A DNA stretch of 31,639 bases from Candidatus Corynebacterium faecipullorum (GCA_019114925.1 DXEO01000008.1:1-31639), one strand, 5' to 3'; positions 17,029 to 24,446 are shown, counted from the first letter of the stretch. Notes: generated from the sequence alone by a model not told the origin. Program-made: numbers and translations.

Positions 17029-17664
17029 ATGATCATTGAACAGTTTGTAACCTCAGGAAAGTTCCGCCTGGATGGCGGTGAGTGGGACGTGGACAATAAC
17101 GTCTACATCCTGGCCGCTGGTGGCGCGTCAAGCGATGCCGAGTGCTACATCATCGATCCTTCCCACGACGCCGAGCGCGTCATCGAAGAGGTAGGACAGC
17201 GCACGGTCAAGGGCGTTATTCTCACCCACGCGCACAACGATCACTGCGAGCTCGCACCCCAGGTGGCTGAGCACTTCGGTGTGTCCGTCTACCTGCATCC
17301 GGATGACCGCCCCCTGTGGGAGGAAACGCACGAGGATGCGACCTTCGTGCCGCTGGAGGATAACCAGCTCTTCACCGTGGGCGATAGTGACTTCGTGGTC
17401 TTCCACACGCCGGGTCACTCGCCGGGGTGCGTGGTGCTCTACATCGCGGACGAGTCCACGCTGCTGTCGGGAGATACCCTCTTCAACGGCGGTCCCGGTG
17501 CCACCGGCCGCAAGTACTCCGACTTCGACGTCATCATCGAGTCCCTGCGCAACCGCGTGCTGAACCTTCCTCCGGAGACCCGCGTCCTGCCGGGCCACGG
17601 CGATGAAACCACCATTGGTGCGGAGGCAGCGCGTATCGACGAATACGTCGCACGCGGCTACTAG
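17029..17664 (+). CDS. Metallo-beta-lactamase-fold hydrolase paired with adhE
   Basis: A 211-residue MBL-fold protein with the metal motif THAHNDHCE (HxHxDH), then the metal His in TPGHSPGC, the bridging Asp in LLSGDTLF, and the late His in LPGHGDET. This is a glyoxalase II-like arrangement. Its ATG begins at the base after the adhE stop, so translation is coupled. From the pairing, it may hydrolyse S-formylmycothiol or another mycothiol thioester in formaldehyde removal; this is inference. The stop codon shares the CTAG at 17661-17664 with the stop of the convergent CcdA-like gene. Confidence 0.9.
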   Translation: MIIEQFVTSGKFRLDGGEWDVDNNVYILAAGGASSDAECYIIDPSHDAERVIEEVGQRTVKGVILTHAHNDHCELAPQVAEHFGVSVYLHPDDRPLWEETHEDATFVPLEDNQLFTVGDSDFVVFHTPGHSPGCVVLYIADESTLLSGDTLFNGGPGATGRKYSDFDVIIESLRNRVLNLPPETRVLPGHGDETTIGAEAARIDEYVARGY

Positions 17665-18455
17665 GCCGGGGTGCGGGCTGCTTTCACTCCTACGGCCACT
17701 GTGGCAGCGAGTGAGAGCCCAAACCAGACCCACGCATCCGCCACGCCCGCGCTGAAGACGCGGGCTTTTTCCTGCACTGCGAACTGCGAATCCGTGCTTA
17801 AGACCGCGGGCAGGGTTGCGCTGCCATAGCTCACAATGAACAGCACGCCGATGAGCACGAAGAACGCGCCCGAGACAATGGAGAGGGTATTCGTGTGCAC
17901 CGGGCCGAGGACCACCTCGCGCCCGCGCAGCCAGGACCACGAGCCCACATTGAGGCGCTCCCACAGCGCAGCCATCACAAAGAGCGGTGCAGCCATGCCC
18001 GCGGCATAAGCCACCATGATGAGCCCGCCATAGAGCGCGCTGCCGGACGCAGCAGCCGTGGTGAGAACAGCGCCCAAGAGCGGGCCCGCGCAAAAGCCCG
18101 CGAAGCCATAGACCGCGCCGAGCAGAAATACCCTTCCCCGCGCCTTACCGGACAGGGCATCCATGCCGGGGATGCGGAACCCGCCTCCCAAAGCGGTAAA
18201 GATACCCAGCGCAATGATGATCCAGCCCGCCACCGTGATGACCTGGCTGCGGTATTGCGCAAGCAGGGCGGCCAGGCCCATGCCGATGGGCACGAGCGTG
18301 GTGCACAGTCCCAGAAAGAAGACCAGGGTCTTCAGCAGCAGTTGGCGCTGTGACTCAAAGGCATAGGCAAAGAAGGCTGGCACCAACAGCGCTGAACAGG
18401 GGCTGATCAAGGTCAGCACACCGGCGATTATGGCGCCAAAAATCCCGATGCTCAT
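17661..18455 (-). CDS. CcdA-like membrane thiol reductant transporter
   Basis: A 264-residue membrane protein with about six hydrophobic segments, related to CcdA/DsbD-beta proteins that carry electrons from cytoplasmic thioredoxin to the outside. The two expected cysteines are present: SPCSALLVP (C20) and GFCAGPLLGA (C122). The start at 18455 has AGGGG about 8 bases upstream; the frame extends to 18521 but lacks a comparable signal there. Its ATG overlaps the stop of the 30-residue microprotein (ATGA). It is the last gene of a three-gene operon with the DsbA-like protein. The partner could be that protein; cytochrome c maturation is another possibility, but no heme-related gene is nearby. 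Confidence 0.85.
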   Translation of the reverse strand: MSIGIFGAIIAGVLTLISPCSALLVPAFFAYAFESQRQLLLKTLVFFLGLCTTLVPIGMGLAALLAQYRSQVITVAGWIIIALGIFTALGGGFRIPGMDALSGKARGRVFLLGAVYGFAGFCAGPLLGAVLTTAAASGSALYGGLIMVAYAAGMAAPLFVMAALWERLNVGSWSWLRGREVVLGPVHTNTLSIVSGAFFVLIGVLFIVSYGSATLPAVLSTDSQFAVQEKARVFSAGVADAWVWFGLSLAATVAVGVKAARTPA

Positions 18456-18544
18456 ACGCTCACCCCTAGTGCATAACCGCCCAAGAATGCAGTCAAGATA
18501 ACCAGTGCGATGAAGACCCACACGATCAGCGGTGGTTTAGGCAT
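18452..18544 (-). CDS. 30-residue single-pass membrane microprotein
   Basis: A tiny ORF between the DsbA-like and CcdA-like genes. It begins MPKPP, then a strongly hydrophobic core LIVWVFIALVILTAFLGGYA (residues 6-25), ending LGVSV. Its ATG lies 5 bases upstream of the DsbA-like stop codon (the genes overlap by 8 bases), and its TGA overlaps the next ATG by 4. AAAGG lies about 9 bases before the ATG. Overlaps on both sides and the ribosome-binding site make translation likely. No known family was recognised. It could be a small subunit of the CcdA-like protein, or only a device for translational coupling. Confidence 0.65.
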   Translation of the reverse strand: MPKPPLIVWVFIALVILTAFLGGYALGVSV

Positions 18545-19406
18545 TGGCCGCCTTTCCCAGCTGTTCCTGGATGACCTGTTCAAACACCTCAAGGGGCTGC
18601 GCGCCACTGACGAACTGATCTCCCACCACGAAGGCCGGGGTGCCCGTAATACCAATCTGGGAAGCGTAGCTGGTGGCTGTCTCGATGACCTCAGTGTAGG
18701 TATCATCCGTGGCCTGCTGGCGGAACTTCTCCAAGTCCGCAATGCCGGCCTTCTCAGCGAACTTCATGAAGTCCTCGATGCCGAATTCCGGGTGCCCGCT
18801 GATGTCCTTGCTGGCGGTGTAGAGCTCGTGCTTGAACTCCTGGAACTTGCCCTGTGCTGCGGCCGCGCGCCCGGCCTTGGCAGCTTCGACGGCGGCGGGG
18901 CCGTTAACGGGGAAGTCATTCCACTCGATGCGCACCAGGCCCTTCTCCACGTACTTCTTAAGGATATCCGGCTCGGTGACATTAGCGTGGCGGGAGCAGA
19001 ACGGGCACTCGAAATCGGAGAACTCCGAAATCACCACGGGCGCATCCACCGCACCCACGGCAAAAGGATCGTTCTCCTTCTTGCGGTGCACCACCGTGAT
19101 ATCCCCGCTCTTGGTGTCACCGCCGGGGCCGAATGTCATCGGGTCCCCCTTCCCGTCGGAGAATTTCGTGCCGGGTGTGGCCTTGTCAGCGTCCTTCGCC
19201 AGGTCTTCGGTGGGGGCCGTGCTTGTCGCGGTCTCCTGCGCTGCCTGAGTTCCTTCATTGCTGTAAGAACTGCGCTCCGCCAGCAGGAAGCCGATGATGA
19301 TGGCCAAAATTACAATGATCACTAATAATCCCCACGCCACGGGGCTGATGGTAGATAGCGCTGATTTCTTCGAATCACTGGTGGGGCGAGAGGATGAACT
19401 AGGCAT
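18537..19406 (-). CDS. Membrane-anchored DsbA/DsbG-family thioredoxin
   Basis: A 289-residue protein with a basic, Ser-rich cytoplasmic start, one membrane segment (about residues 22-43), a disordered Thr/Glu/Ala linker (50-100) and an external thioredoxin-fold domain. The active site is CPFC (C134, C137), with the cis-proline loop GITGTPAF (P257). A long helical insert lies between, as in DsbA/Com1-type oxidoreductases (thioredoxin_4 type). It probably makes or isomerises disulfides in exported proteins. Cotranscription with a CcdA-like gene suggests it may be kept reduced, so isomerase or reductase use is possible. TAAGCT lies 6 bases before the ATG with no Shine-Dalgarno sequence, so the mRNA may be leaderless. 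Confidence 0.88.
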   Translation of the reverse strand: MPSSSSRPTSDSKKSALSTISPVAWGLLVIIVILAIIIGFLLAERSSYSNEGTQAAQETATSTAPTEDLAKDADKATPGTKFSDGKGDPMTFGPGGDTKSGDITVVHRKKENDPFAVGAVDAPVVISEFSDFECPFCSRHANVTEPDILKKYVEKGLVRIEWNDFPVNGPAAVEAAKAGRAAAAQGKFQEFKHELYTASKDISGHPEFGIEDFMKFAEKAGIADLEKFRQQATDDTYTEVIETATSYASQIGITGTPAFVVGDQFVSGAQPLEVFEQVIQEQLGKAANA

Positions 19407-19412
19407 GCGATT

Positions 19413-19418
19413 AGCTTA
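19413..19418 (-). promoter_or_regulatory. Candidate -10 hexamer TAAGCT for the dsbA-like operon
   Basis: On the minus strand TAAGCT is followed by AATCGC and the ATG at 19406. This is the same 6-7 base spacing seen at holB, adhE and lpd. Confidence 0.45.
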
Positions 19419-19450
19419 ACGGGTCTAGGCCCGTTTGGGTGATGGTGGCT

Positions 19451-19514
19451 CCTGACACAGGGCGAGGGACGCTTAGGCGCGTCCTGAAACTGGGCGGGGG
19501 AGGCTTAAGCACGT
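19451..19514. repeat. Two tandem imperfect 32-bp repeats
   Basis: Unit 1 (19451-19482) and unit 2 (19483-19514) both start CCTGA and end in CGT, and match at 26 of 32 positions by hand alignment. Shared blocks are GGGCG, GGG and GGCTTA or GCTTA. Unit 1 also contains the stem GGACGC/GCGTCC (19467-19484). The repeats lie in the non-coding gap between the dsbA-like gene and rmlA. Confidence 0.7.
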
Positions 19515-19518
19515 ACGG

Positions 19519-19572
19519 ATCGATCAAATAAGGCCTCAGATCCGTGGGATTTTCGGTCCTTATTTGATCGAT
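19519..19572. repeat. 15-bp perfect inverted repeat downstream of rmlA
   Basis: ATCGATCAAATAAGG (19519-19533) is the exact reverse complement of CCTTATTTGATCGAT (19558-19572), with a 24-base loop. It begins 13 bases after the rmlA stop on the minus strand. It could act as a terminator, but it has no T-run, and the long loop looks more like a repeat element or an operator pair. Confidence 0.75.
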
Positions 19573-19585
19573 ATGCAGCTCGAGC

Positions 19586-20452
19586 TCAGCTCTCTTGTGC
19601 AGCGGCGAGGAGATAACGGCCATAGCCGGACTTCAGGAGGGGCTCGGCCAGCTCGGTGAGTGCTGCGGCATCGATGAAGCCCTCCTCGAAGGCAGCCACC
19701 TCCGGCGAACCAATGACGGTGCCGGTGCGCTTTTGCATCACCTCCACGTAGGCCGAGGCCTCACTCATGGAGTCCACCGTGCCGGTATCCAACCAGACGT
19801 CACCGCGCTGCAGGCGCTTGACGCGCAGCCGGCCCCGGCGCAGGTATTCCTCGTTAACGGCGGTGATTTCTAACTCCCCGCGCGCGCTGGGCGTAATGGA
19901 CTTGGCAATCTCCACCACGGAATTGTCGTAGAAGTACAAGCCCACCACCGCATGGTTGGATTTAGGCGCGGCGGGCTTTTCCTCGATGGACAGGGCCTGG
20001 CCGGAGTTATCAAAGTCCACGACACCATAGCGCTGCGGATCGGAGACCTCGTAGGCAAAGATGATGCCGCCGCCCGGGTGGCTGCACTCATTCAGCGCCG
20101 TGGAGAAGCCGTGGCCATCAAAGATGTTGTCGCCCAAGACGAGGGCCACATCATCCTCAGCGATGAAGTCTTCCGCGATGAGGAAGGCCTGGGCCAAACC
20201 TTCGGGCCGGGGTTGGACCGCATAGTGCAGCATGAGGCCGAGCTGGGAGCCATCACCGAGCAGGCGCTGGAAGGCTGCCTGGTCTTCCGGGGTGGTGATG
20301 ATGAGAATCTCGCGGATACCGGCCTGGATCAGGGTGGTCAGGGGATAGTAGACCATCGGCTTGTCATAGATGGGCATGAGCTGCTTCGAGATGCCCTTGG
20401 TGATGGGGTAGAGACGGGTCCCAGAACCGCCAGCGAGGATGATGCCCTTCAT
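19586..20452 (-). CDS. rmlA: Glucose-1-phosphate thymidylyltransferase
   Basis: Makes dTDP-glucose from glucose-1-phosphate and dTTP, the first step to dTDP-rhamnose. The 288-residue protein starts MKGIILAGGSGTRLYPIT (nucleotide-binding signature) and contains LVLGDNIFDG (metal Asp), IEEKP, and DVWLDTGTVDSM, all typical of RmlA. The frame extends upstream through the hairpin region to 20614, but that part encodes no family sequence, so the ATG at 20452 is preferred. It follows rmlCD after 116 bases that contain two strong hairpins. Rhamnose is needed for the linker between peptidoglycan and arabinogalactan. Confidence 0.95.
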   Translation of the reverse strand: MKGIILAGGSGTRLYPITKGISKQLMPIYDKPMVYYPLTTLIQAGIREILIITTPEDQAAFQRLLGDGSQLGLMLHYAVQPRPEGLAQAFLIAEDFIAEDDVALVLGDNIFDGHGFSTALNECSHPGGGIIFAYEVSDPQRYGVVDFDNSGQALSIEEKPAAPKSNHAVVGLYFYDNSVVEIAKSITPSARGELEITAVNEEYLRRGRLRVKRLQRGDVWLDTGTVDSMSEASAYVEVMQKRTGTVIGSPEVAAFEEGFIDAAALTELAEPLLKSGYGRYLLAAAQES

Positions 20453-20474
20453 GGGCTTCAAGCTTAACGGAGGG

Positions 20475-20502
20475 GCCCGCGCCGGGGTGCGGCGGCGCGG
20501 GC
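20475..20502 (-). repeat. GC-rich hairpin just upstream of rmlA
   Basis: GCCCGCGCC (20475-20483) pairs with GGCGCGGGC (20494-20502) around a 10-base loop. It lies 22 bases before the rmlA ATG and directly after the larger inverted repeat. It could stabilise the downstream mRNA end or affect rmlA translation. Confidence 0.65.
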
Positions 20503-20507
20503 TGGCG

Positions 20508-20563
20508 AACATAACACTTAACTTCCCACTAAACATAACACCTGGGAAGTTAAGTGTTATGTT
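20508..20563 (-). repeat. 21-bp perfect inverted repeat between rmlCD and rmlA
   Basis: Arms at 20508-20528 and 20543-20563 are exact reverse complements (core CATAACACTTAACTTCCCA), with a 14-base loop. The loop holds a further CATAACAC, and a second TTAAGTGTTATG follows the right arm (20562-20573), running into the rmlCD stop codon (20569-20571). The A+T-rich content differs from the surrounding GC-rich DNA. It starts 6 bases after the rmlCD stop. Confidence 0.85.
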
Positions 20564-20568
20564 AAGTG

Positions 20569-21933
20569 TTATGCCGGGTAAAGGCCCAGGTAGAGAGCCA
20601 AAGCCGCCCGCCAATTCATCGGCTTAAAGCCAGTGGCTTCAATCTTGGACAGGTCGAAGGTGGACTCCTTCGGGCGGGGAGCTTCAGGCCCGGCGATCTC
20701 GCGGTACTGCTCGGTGCTGACCGGCGTCACATCGGCGGGATCCTGGCCCACGCCGGTGAAGACGGCCATGGCGATTTCATCACGACCCACCGCATCACCG
20801 GAGTTGGAAATGTTGTACACGCCGTACTCGGCTTCGCTCTTGAGCAGGTGGATGATGCCCTTGGCCAGGTCCTCGGCAAAGGTGGGGCGCCCGCGCTGAT
20901 CGTGGATGACGGAGGGCTTGACTCCCTTATCCGCCAGCGAGCGCATCGTGGCCATGAAGTTGGCGCCATCGCCGAAGACCCACGAGGTACGGATGACATA
21001 GTGACGCGGGGCGGTTTGTGCAGCGGTATCGCCCGCGGCTTTCGACGCCCCATAGGTCGAGAGCGGAGAGGGCATCTCATCTTCGGAGTGGACCTCGTTA
21101 GAACCATCAAAGATGTAATCGCTGGATACGTGCACCAAGGTCAGGTTATTCTCCGCCGCAATGCGCGCGAGCTTCGCAGGGGCGGAAGCGTTGACGGCCC
21201 AGACCGCGGCACGATCGTCCTCCGCGCCGTTGACATCGTTATAGGCCGCGCAGTTAATGATGGCGGAATACTGCTTCCACGCGCGGGCAGGCGGGTTGGT
21301 GATGTCGAATTCAGAGTGAGAACAGAACTCCACCGCGCCCAAGCCGGCGGAGGGCAGGAACTTCTGCAAGGCGCGGCCCAGCTGCCCGTTGGCCCCGGTG
21401 ACTAGGATGCGGCGAGGGGGCATGGGCGAGACGTCGGCAAGCGCGGGGTGCTCCTTGTCTTTGTCGGAGATCTCCGTCGGTTCTAGCGGCCAGTCCACCA
21501 TGTCCAGGTTGACGCAGGTGTACTCCGCATCCGGGGACCAGTGGTCATTGACCAGGTAGGAGTAGGCGCAAGCCTCCAGCGCCTGGAAGCCGTTGGCCAC
21601 ACCCCGCGGCACGAAGACTGCCACGTCCTCGCGCAGCTCGTGGGTTACCAGCTGCCCGAAGGTGGACGAGCCCTCACGCAGATCACACCACGCGCCGAAA
21701 GCCCGGCCGGAGGCCACGGAGACGAGCTTGTCCCAGGGCTCCGCGTGCAGCCCGCGCGTAACACCCTTCTCCGCATTGAAGGAAACGTTGTTTTGCACTG
21801 GTCGGAAGTCCGGTAACCCAGCCGCCACCATCTTCTCACGCTGCCAGTTCTCCTTGAACCAGCCGCGGTTATCGCCGTGGACGTCGAGCTCCACAATGAG
21901 CAGGCCCTCAATGGCTGTTGACTGCACCTTCAT
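20569..21933 (-). CDS. rmlCD: Bifunctional dTDP-4-dehydrorhamnose 3,5-epimerase / dTDP-rhamnose synthase
   Basis: A 454-residue fusion that performs the last two steps to dTDP-L-rhamnose. Residues 1 to ~170 are an RmlC cupin: HGDNRGWFKENW, GVTRGLH with the catalytic His (H63), VPRGVANGF and YLVNDHWSP. Residues ~173-454 are RmlD, a short-chain dehydrogenase with ILVTGANGQLG, NCAAYNDVNGAE, VHVSSDYIFDG, YGASKAAGD (Tyr and Lys) and VIRTSWVFGDG. The fusion is normal for corynebacteria (RmlCD of C. glutamicum). The motif usually written AHGF in RmlC reads ANGF here (N114). It starts 6 bases after the rmlB stop. Confidence 0.95.
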   Translation of the reverse strand: MKVQSTAIEGLLIVELDVHGDNRGWFKENWQREKMVAAGLPDFRPVQNNVSFNAEKGVTRGLHAEPWDKLVSVASGRAFGAWCDLREGSSTFGQLVTHELREDVAVFVPRGVANGFQALEACAYSYLVNDHWSPDAEYTCVNLDMVDWPLEPTEISDKDKEHPALADVSPMPPRRILVTGANGQLGRALQKFLPSAGLGAVEFCSHSEFDITNPPARAWKQYSAIINCAAYNDVNGAEDDRAAVWAVNASAPAKLARIAAENNLTLVHVSSDYIFDGSNEVHSEDEMPSPLSTYGASKAAGDTAAQTAPRHYVIRTSWVFGDGANFMATMRSLADKGVKPSVIHDQRGRPTFAEDLAKGIIHLLKSEAEYGVYNISNSGDAVGRDEIAMAVFTGVGQDPADVTPVSTEQYREIAGPEAPRPKESTFDLSKIEATGFKPMNWRAALALYLGLYPA

Positions 21934-21939
21934 GGGTAT

Positions 21940-22944
21940 TTACTGTCCTTGCTTTGCGTAGTTGGCTTCGACTTCTTCCTTGCCCGCACGCCACCACTCT
22001 TCGTGGGCTCGGTACCACTCAATGGTGGCGGCCAGGCCCTCCCGCAGATCCGTGTAGCGCGGGGCCCAGCCCAGCTCGCGGCGCAGCTTGCTGGCGTCCA
22101 TGGCATAGCGCTGGTCATGGCCCGGGCGGTCCGCCACGTGCTCGAAACGCGCCTGGCCGTCATCCACAGCACCCATAAGCTCACAAATCATCTCGATGAC
22201 CTGGCGGTTATTCGTATCCTCCTGGTCAGCGCCGATGTTATAGGTCTCCCCAATGCGCCCGCGGTCCAGAATGGCGAGCACGGCCTCGTTGTGATCATCC
22301 ACGTGGATCCAATCCCGCACCTGCTCGCCCGTGCCATAAAGCTTGGCAGGCTGGCCTAGAAGCAGATTGGTGATCTGCCGCGGAATGAACTTCTCAATGT
22401 GCTGGTAAGGGCCGTAATTATTGGAGCAATTTGAAATGGTTGCCCGCAGCCCAAAGCTGCGCACCCACGCGCGTACCAGGTGATCGGAGCCGGCCTTCGT
22501 GGCCGAATAGGGCGAAGAGGGGTTATAGGGAGTCTCCTCGGTGAAGTAGGTATCCGCGCCAATTTCCAAATCACCAAAAACCTCATCGGTGGAGACATGG
22601 TGGAAGCGCACATCGTGGCGGCGGCAGGCCTCCAGCAGCACGAAGGTACCCATGATGTTGGTGTGGAGAAAAGGCGAGGGATCCCGCAAAGAGTTGTCAT
22701 TGTGGGATTCCGCCGCGAAGTGCACCACGGTATCGGTGTGGGCCACGAGCTTGTCGACGACCCCCTCATCCGCCACGTCCCCCACCACGAGCTCGGCCTT
22801 CACGCCGTCGAGATTGGCGCGATTGCCCGCGTAGGTGAGCTTATCCAGGACGGTGATCTCCACCTCCGGGCGCTGCTGGGCCACGAGCCTGACGAAGTTT
22901 GCACCAATAAAGCCGGCGCCGCCGGTAACAAGCAGTCTGCGCAT
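21940..22944 (-). CDS. rmlB: dTDP-glucose 4,6-dehydratase
   Basis: Second step of dTDP-rhamnose synthesis, converting dTDP-glucose to dTDP-4-keto-6-deoxyglucose. The 334-residue extended SDR protein starts with LLVTGGAGFIGANFV (NAD-binding), and has FAAESHNDNSL, HHVSTDEVFGDL (catalytic Asp-Glu), YSATKAGSDHLV (Tyr and Lys) and NCSNNYGPYQHIEKFIP. GGGAG lies just upstream of the ATG. It leads the rmlB-rmlCD-rmlA operon. Confidence 0.97.
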   Translation of the reverse strand: MRRLLVTGGAGFIGANFVRLVAQQRPEVEITVLDKLTYAGNRANLDGVKAELVVGDVADEGVVDKLVAHTDTVVHFAAESHNDNSLRDPSPFLHTNIMGTFVLLEACRRHDVRFHHVSTDEVFGDLEIGADTYFTEETPYNPSSPYSATKAGSDHLVRAWVRSFGLRATISNCSNNYGPYQHIEKFIPRQITNLLLGQPAKLYGTGEQVRDWIHVDDHNEAVLAILDRGRIGETYNIGADQEDTNNRQVIEMICELMGAVDDGQARFEHVADRPGHDQRYAMDASKLRRELGWAPRYTDLREGLAATIEWYRAHEEWWRAGKEEVEANYAKQGQ

Positions 22945-23003
22945 GGTCTCCCAGTTTAGAGCATGCAGTGTTCACGGGACTGCCGGGATGAAGCGGCCGA
23001 TAT

Positions 23004-24362
23004 TTATAGCGGGAAGCGCGGAAGCTCCGGCTTATCCAGCCACTGGGCTAGGAGCTGGTCGACGTCATCCGGGTTCTCCGCTGCCTCGCGCATGCGGCTG
23101 ATGAGATCCTCCGGGCTCACCGCCGAGTGCTGTGCTGCGGTGAGGTACTCCCGCACCGTGCGGAAGAAGGCCTCATCGCCCACGAGGCGGCGCAGCGCGT
23201 GGACGGTCAGCGCACCGCGCTTGTAGACGCGGTCATCGAACATATCGCGCGTACCAGGATCACTAAGCAGAATGTCCTGCTTTTTGCGGGCCAGCACCTG
23301 ATAGTGCGAGCGTGCCGATTCATGCGCTGGGCGGCCATGTGCGTGCTCGAACCACAGCCACTCGCAGTAGCAGGCGAAACCTTCGTTGAGCCAGATATCC
23401 TTCCATTCCATCAGACCCACGGAGTTGCCGAACCACTGGTGGGAAAGCTCGTGCGCGATTAGCCGCTCGAAGACGTGATCACCCTTGACGTGGTTGGAGC
23501 CAAAGATAGACAGGCCCTGGGCTTCGAGCGGGATTTCCAGCTCATCATCGGTGATGACTACCTGGTAATCGGCGAAGGGGTAGTGACCAAAGAGCGCGGA
23601 ATAGAAATCCAGCATTTCCTGCTGCTGGGCGAATTCTTCGAGCACCACCTGCTTGAGGCGGGCCGGCGCCCACGCGCGGACGTTGTCCCCCAGTGGGATT
23701 TCGATGTACTCACCCACTTGGACCGTGGCGAGGTAGGTGGCCATGGGGTACTTGACGCGGTAGTGCCAGCGCGTCATGGAGCCACCCGCGCTGCGGCGGG
23801 AGACCAGCTTGCCGTTGGAGATGACCACGAAAGGATCGTCCGCGGTAATGCGAATATCGTAGGTGGCCTTTGCGGACGGGGTGTCATCGCACGGGAACCA
23901 ACTGGGCGCGCCATTAGGCTGGCTGGCTACCAATGAGCCGGAATCCGTCTCCTCCCAGCCGATCTCACCCCACGGCGTGCGCAGCGGGCGGGGGGAGCCG
24001 CCGTAGCGAATGTGCAGCTCAAACTCTTGGCCTTCTGCGATGGTGTCGGCGAAGTTCAGGCGCAGCTTCCCGCCGGATAGGCGGAACTTGGCCACGCGCG
24101 GTGCATGCTTTGCCATAATGCGGCGCGCCACCATGGCGCCGCCGAGGTCGAGGGTGAGCTTGTCCAAATCCTCCAGTGCACGCATATGGAGCACAGCTTC
24201 GCCTTGAAGCATGTTGGGCTCCACACGGTAGGTCAGGTCCAAGTCATAGTGGATGACCTCGAAGCCGATGTTGAAATCCACCCCCGTGTAGCTATCCCGA
24301 GTAAGCGCAGCTTGGTTGCGAGCGGCGGAGATATGCGAAAGGGCGGTAGAAAGCAGCTTCAT
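23004..24362 (-). CDS. M1-family zinc metallopeptidase
   Basis: A 452-residue peptidase with the zinc motif HELSHQW (residues 304-310) and the third ligand Glu in WLNEGFACY (E327). An N-terminal beta-domain precedes the catalytic part. It is about half the length of PepN and lacks its long C-terminal helical domain, which is usual for short actinobacterial M1 proteins. The GAMEN exopeptidase motif is replaced by PLEAQGLS. No signal peptide is obvious, so it is probably cytoplasmic. TAGGAT lies 9 bases before the ATG. Confidence 0.9.
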   Translation of the reverse strand: MKLLSTALSHISAARNQAALTRDSYTGVDFNIGFEVIHYDLDLTYRVEPNMLQGEAVLHMRALEDLDKLTLDLGGAMVARRIMAKHAPRVAKFRLSGGKLRLNFADTIAEGQEFELHIRYGGSPRPLRTPWGEIGWEETDSGSLVASQPNGAPSWFPCDDTPSAKATYDIRITADDPFVVISNGKLVSRRSAGGSMTRWHYRVKYPMATYLATVQVGEYIEIPLGDNVRAWAPARLKQVVLEEFAQQQEMLDFYSALFGHYPFADYQVVITDDELEIPLEAQGLSIFGSNHVKGDHVFERLIAHELSHQWFGNSVGLMEWKDIWLNEGFACYCEWLWFEHAHGRPAHESARSHYQVLARKKQDILLSDPGTRDMFDDRVYKRGALTVHALRRLVGDEAFFRTVREYLTAAQHSAVSPEDLISRMREAAENPDDVDQLLAQWLDKPELPRFPL

Positions 24363-24387
24363 AATGCCGCTATCCTACCGCCCTGCT

Positions 24388-24434
24388 TGGCTTATCCGAA
24401 GCCAGGGGAGTAGGCACGTCACTCCGCGACGTGC
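24388..24434 (-). terminator. Two hairpins downstream of the first mycolyltransferase
   Basis: GCACGTC (24414-24420) pairs with GACGTGC (24428-24434), and TGGCTT (24388-24393) pairs with AAGCCA (24399-24404). They lie just after the stop of the minus-strand mycolyltransferase and before the M1 peptidase gene. T-runs are poor, so termination is only likely. Confidence 0.45.
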
Positions 24435-24446
24435 TCCGCTCACTGT

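Noticed and set aside
19451..19514. Tandem 32-bp repeats as a CRISPR array
   Set aside because: The two units are directly adjacent with no spacer, are imperfect, and no cas gene is present.
19411..19623. 70-residue ORF on the minus strand across the repeat region
   Set aside because: It overlaps the rmlA end and reads straight through the inverted repeat and the 32-bp tandem repeats; the Pro-rich sequence reflects the repeats.
20453..20614. N-terminal extension of rmlA
   Set aside because: It translates the hairpins and part of rmlCD; the conserved RmlA N-terminus starts at 20452.
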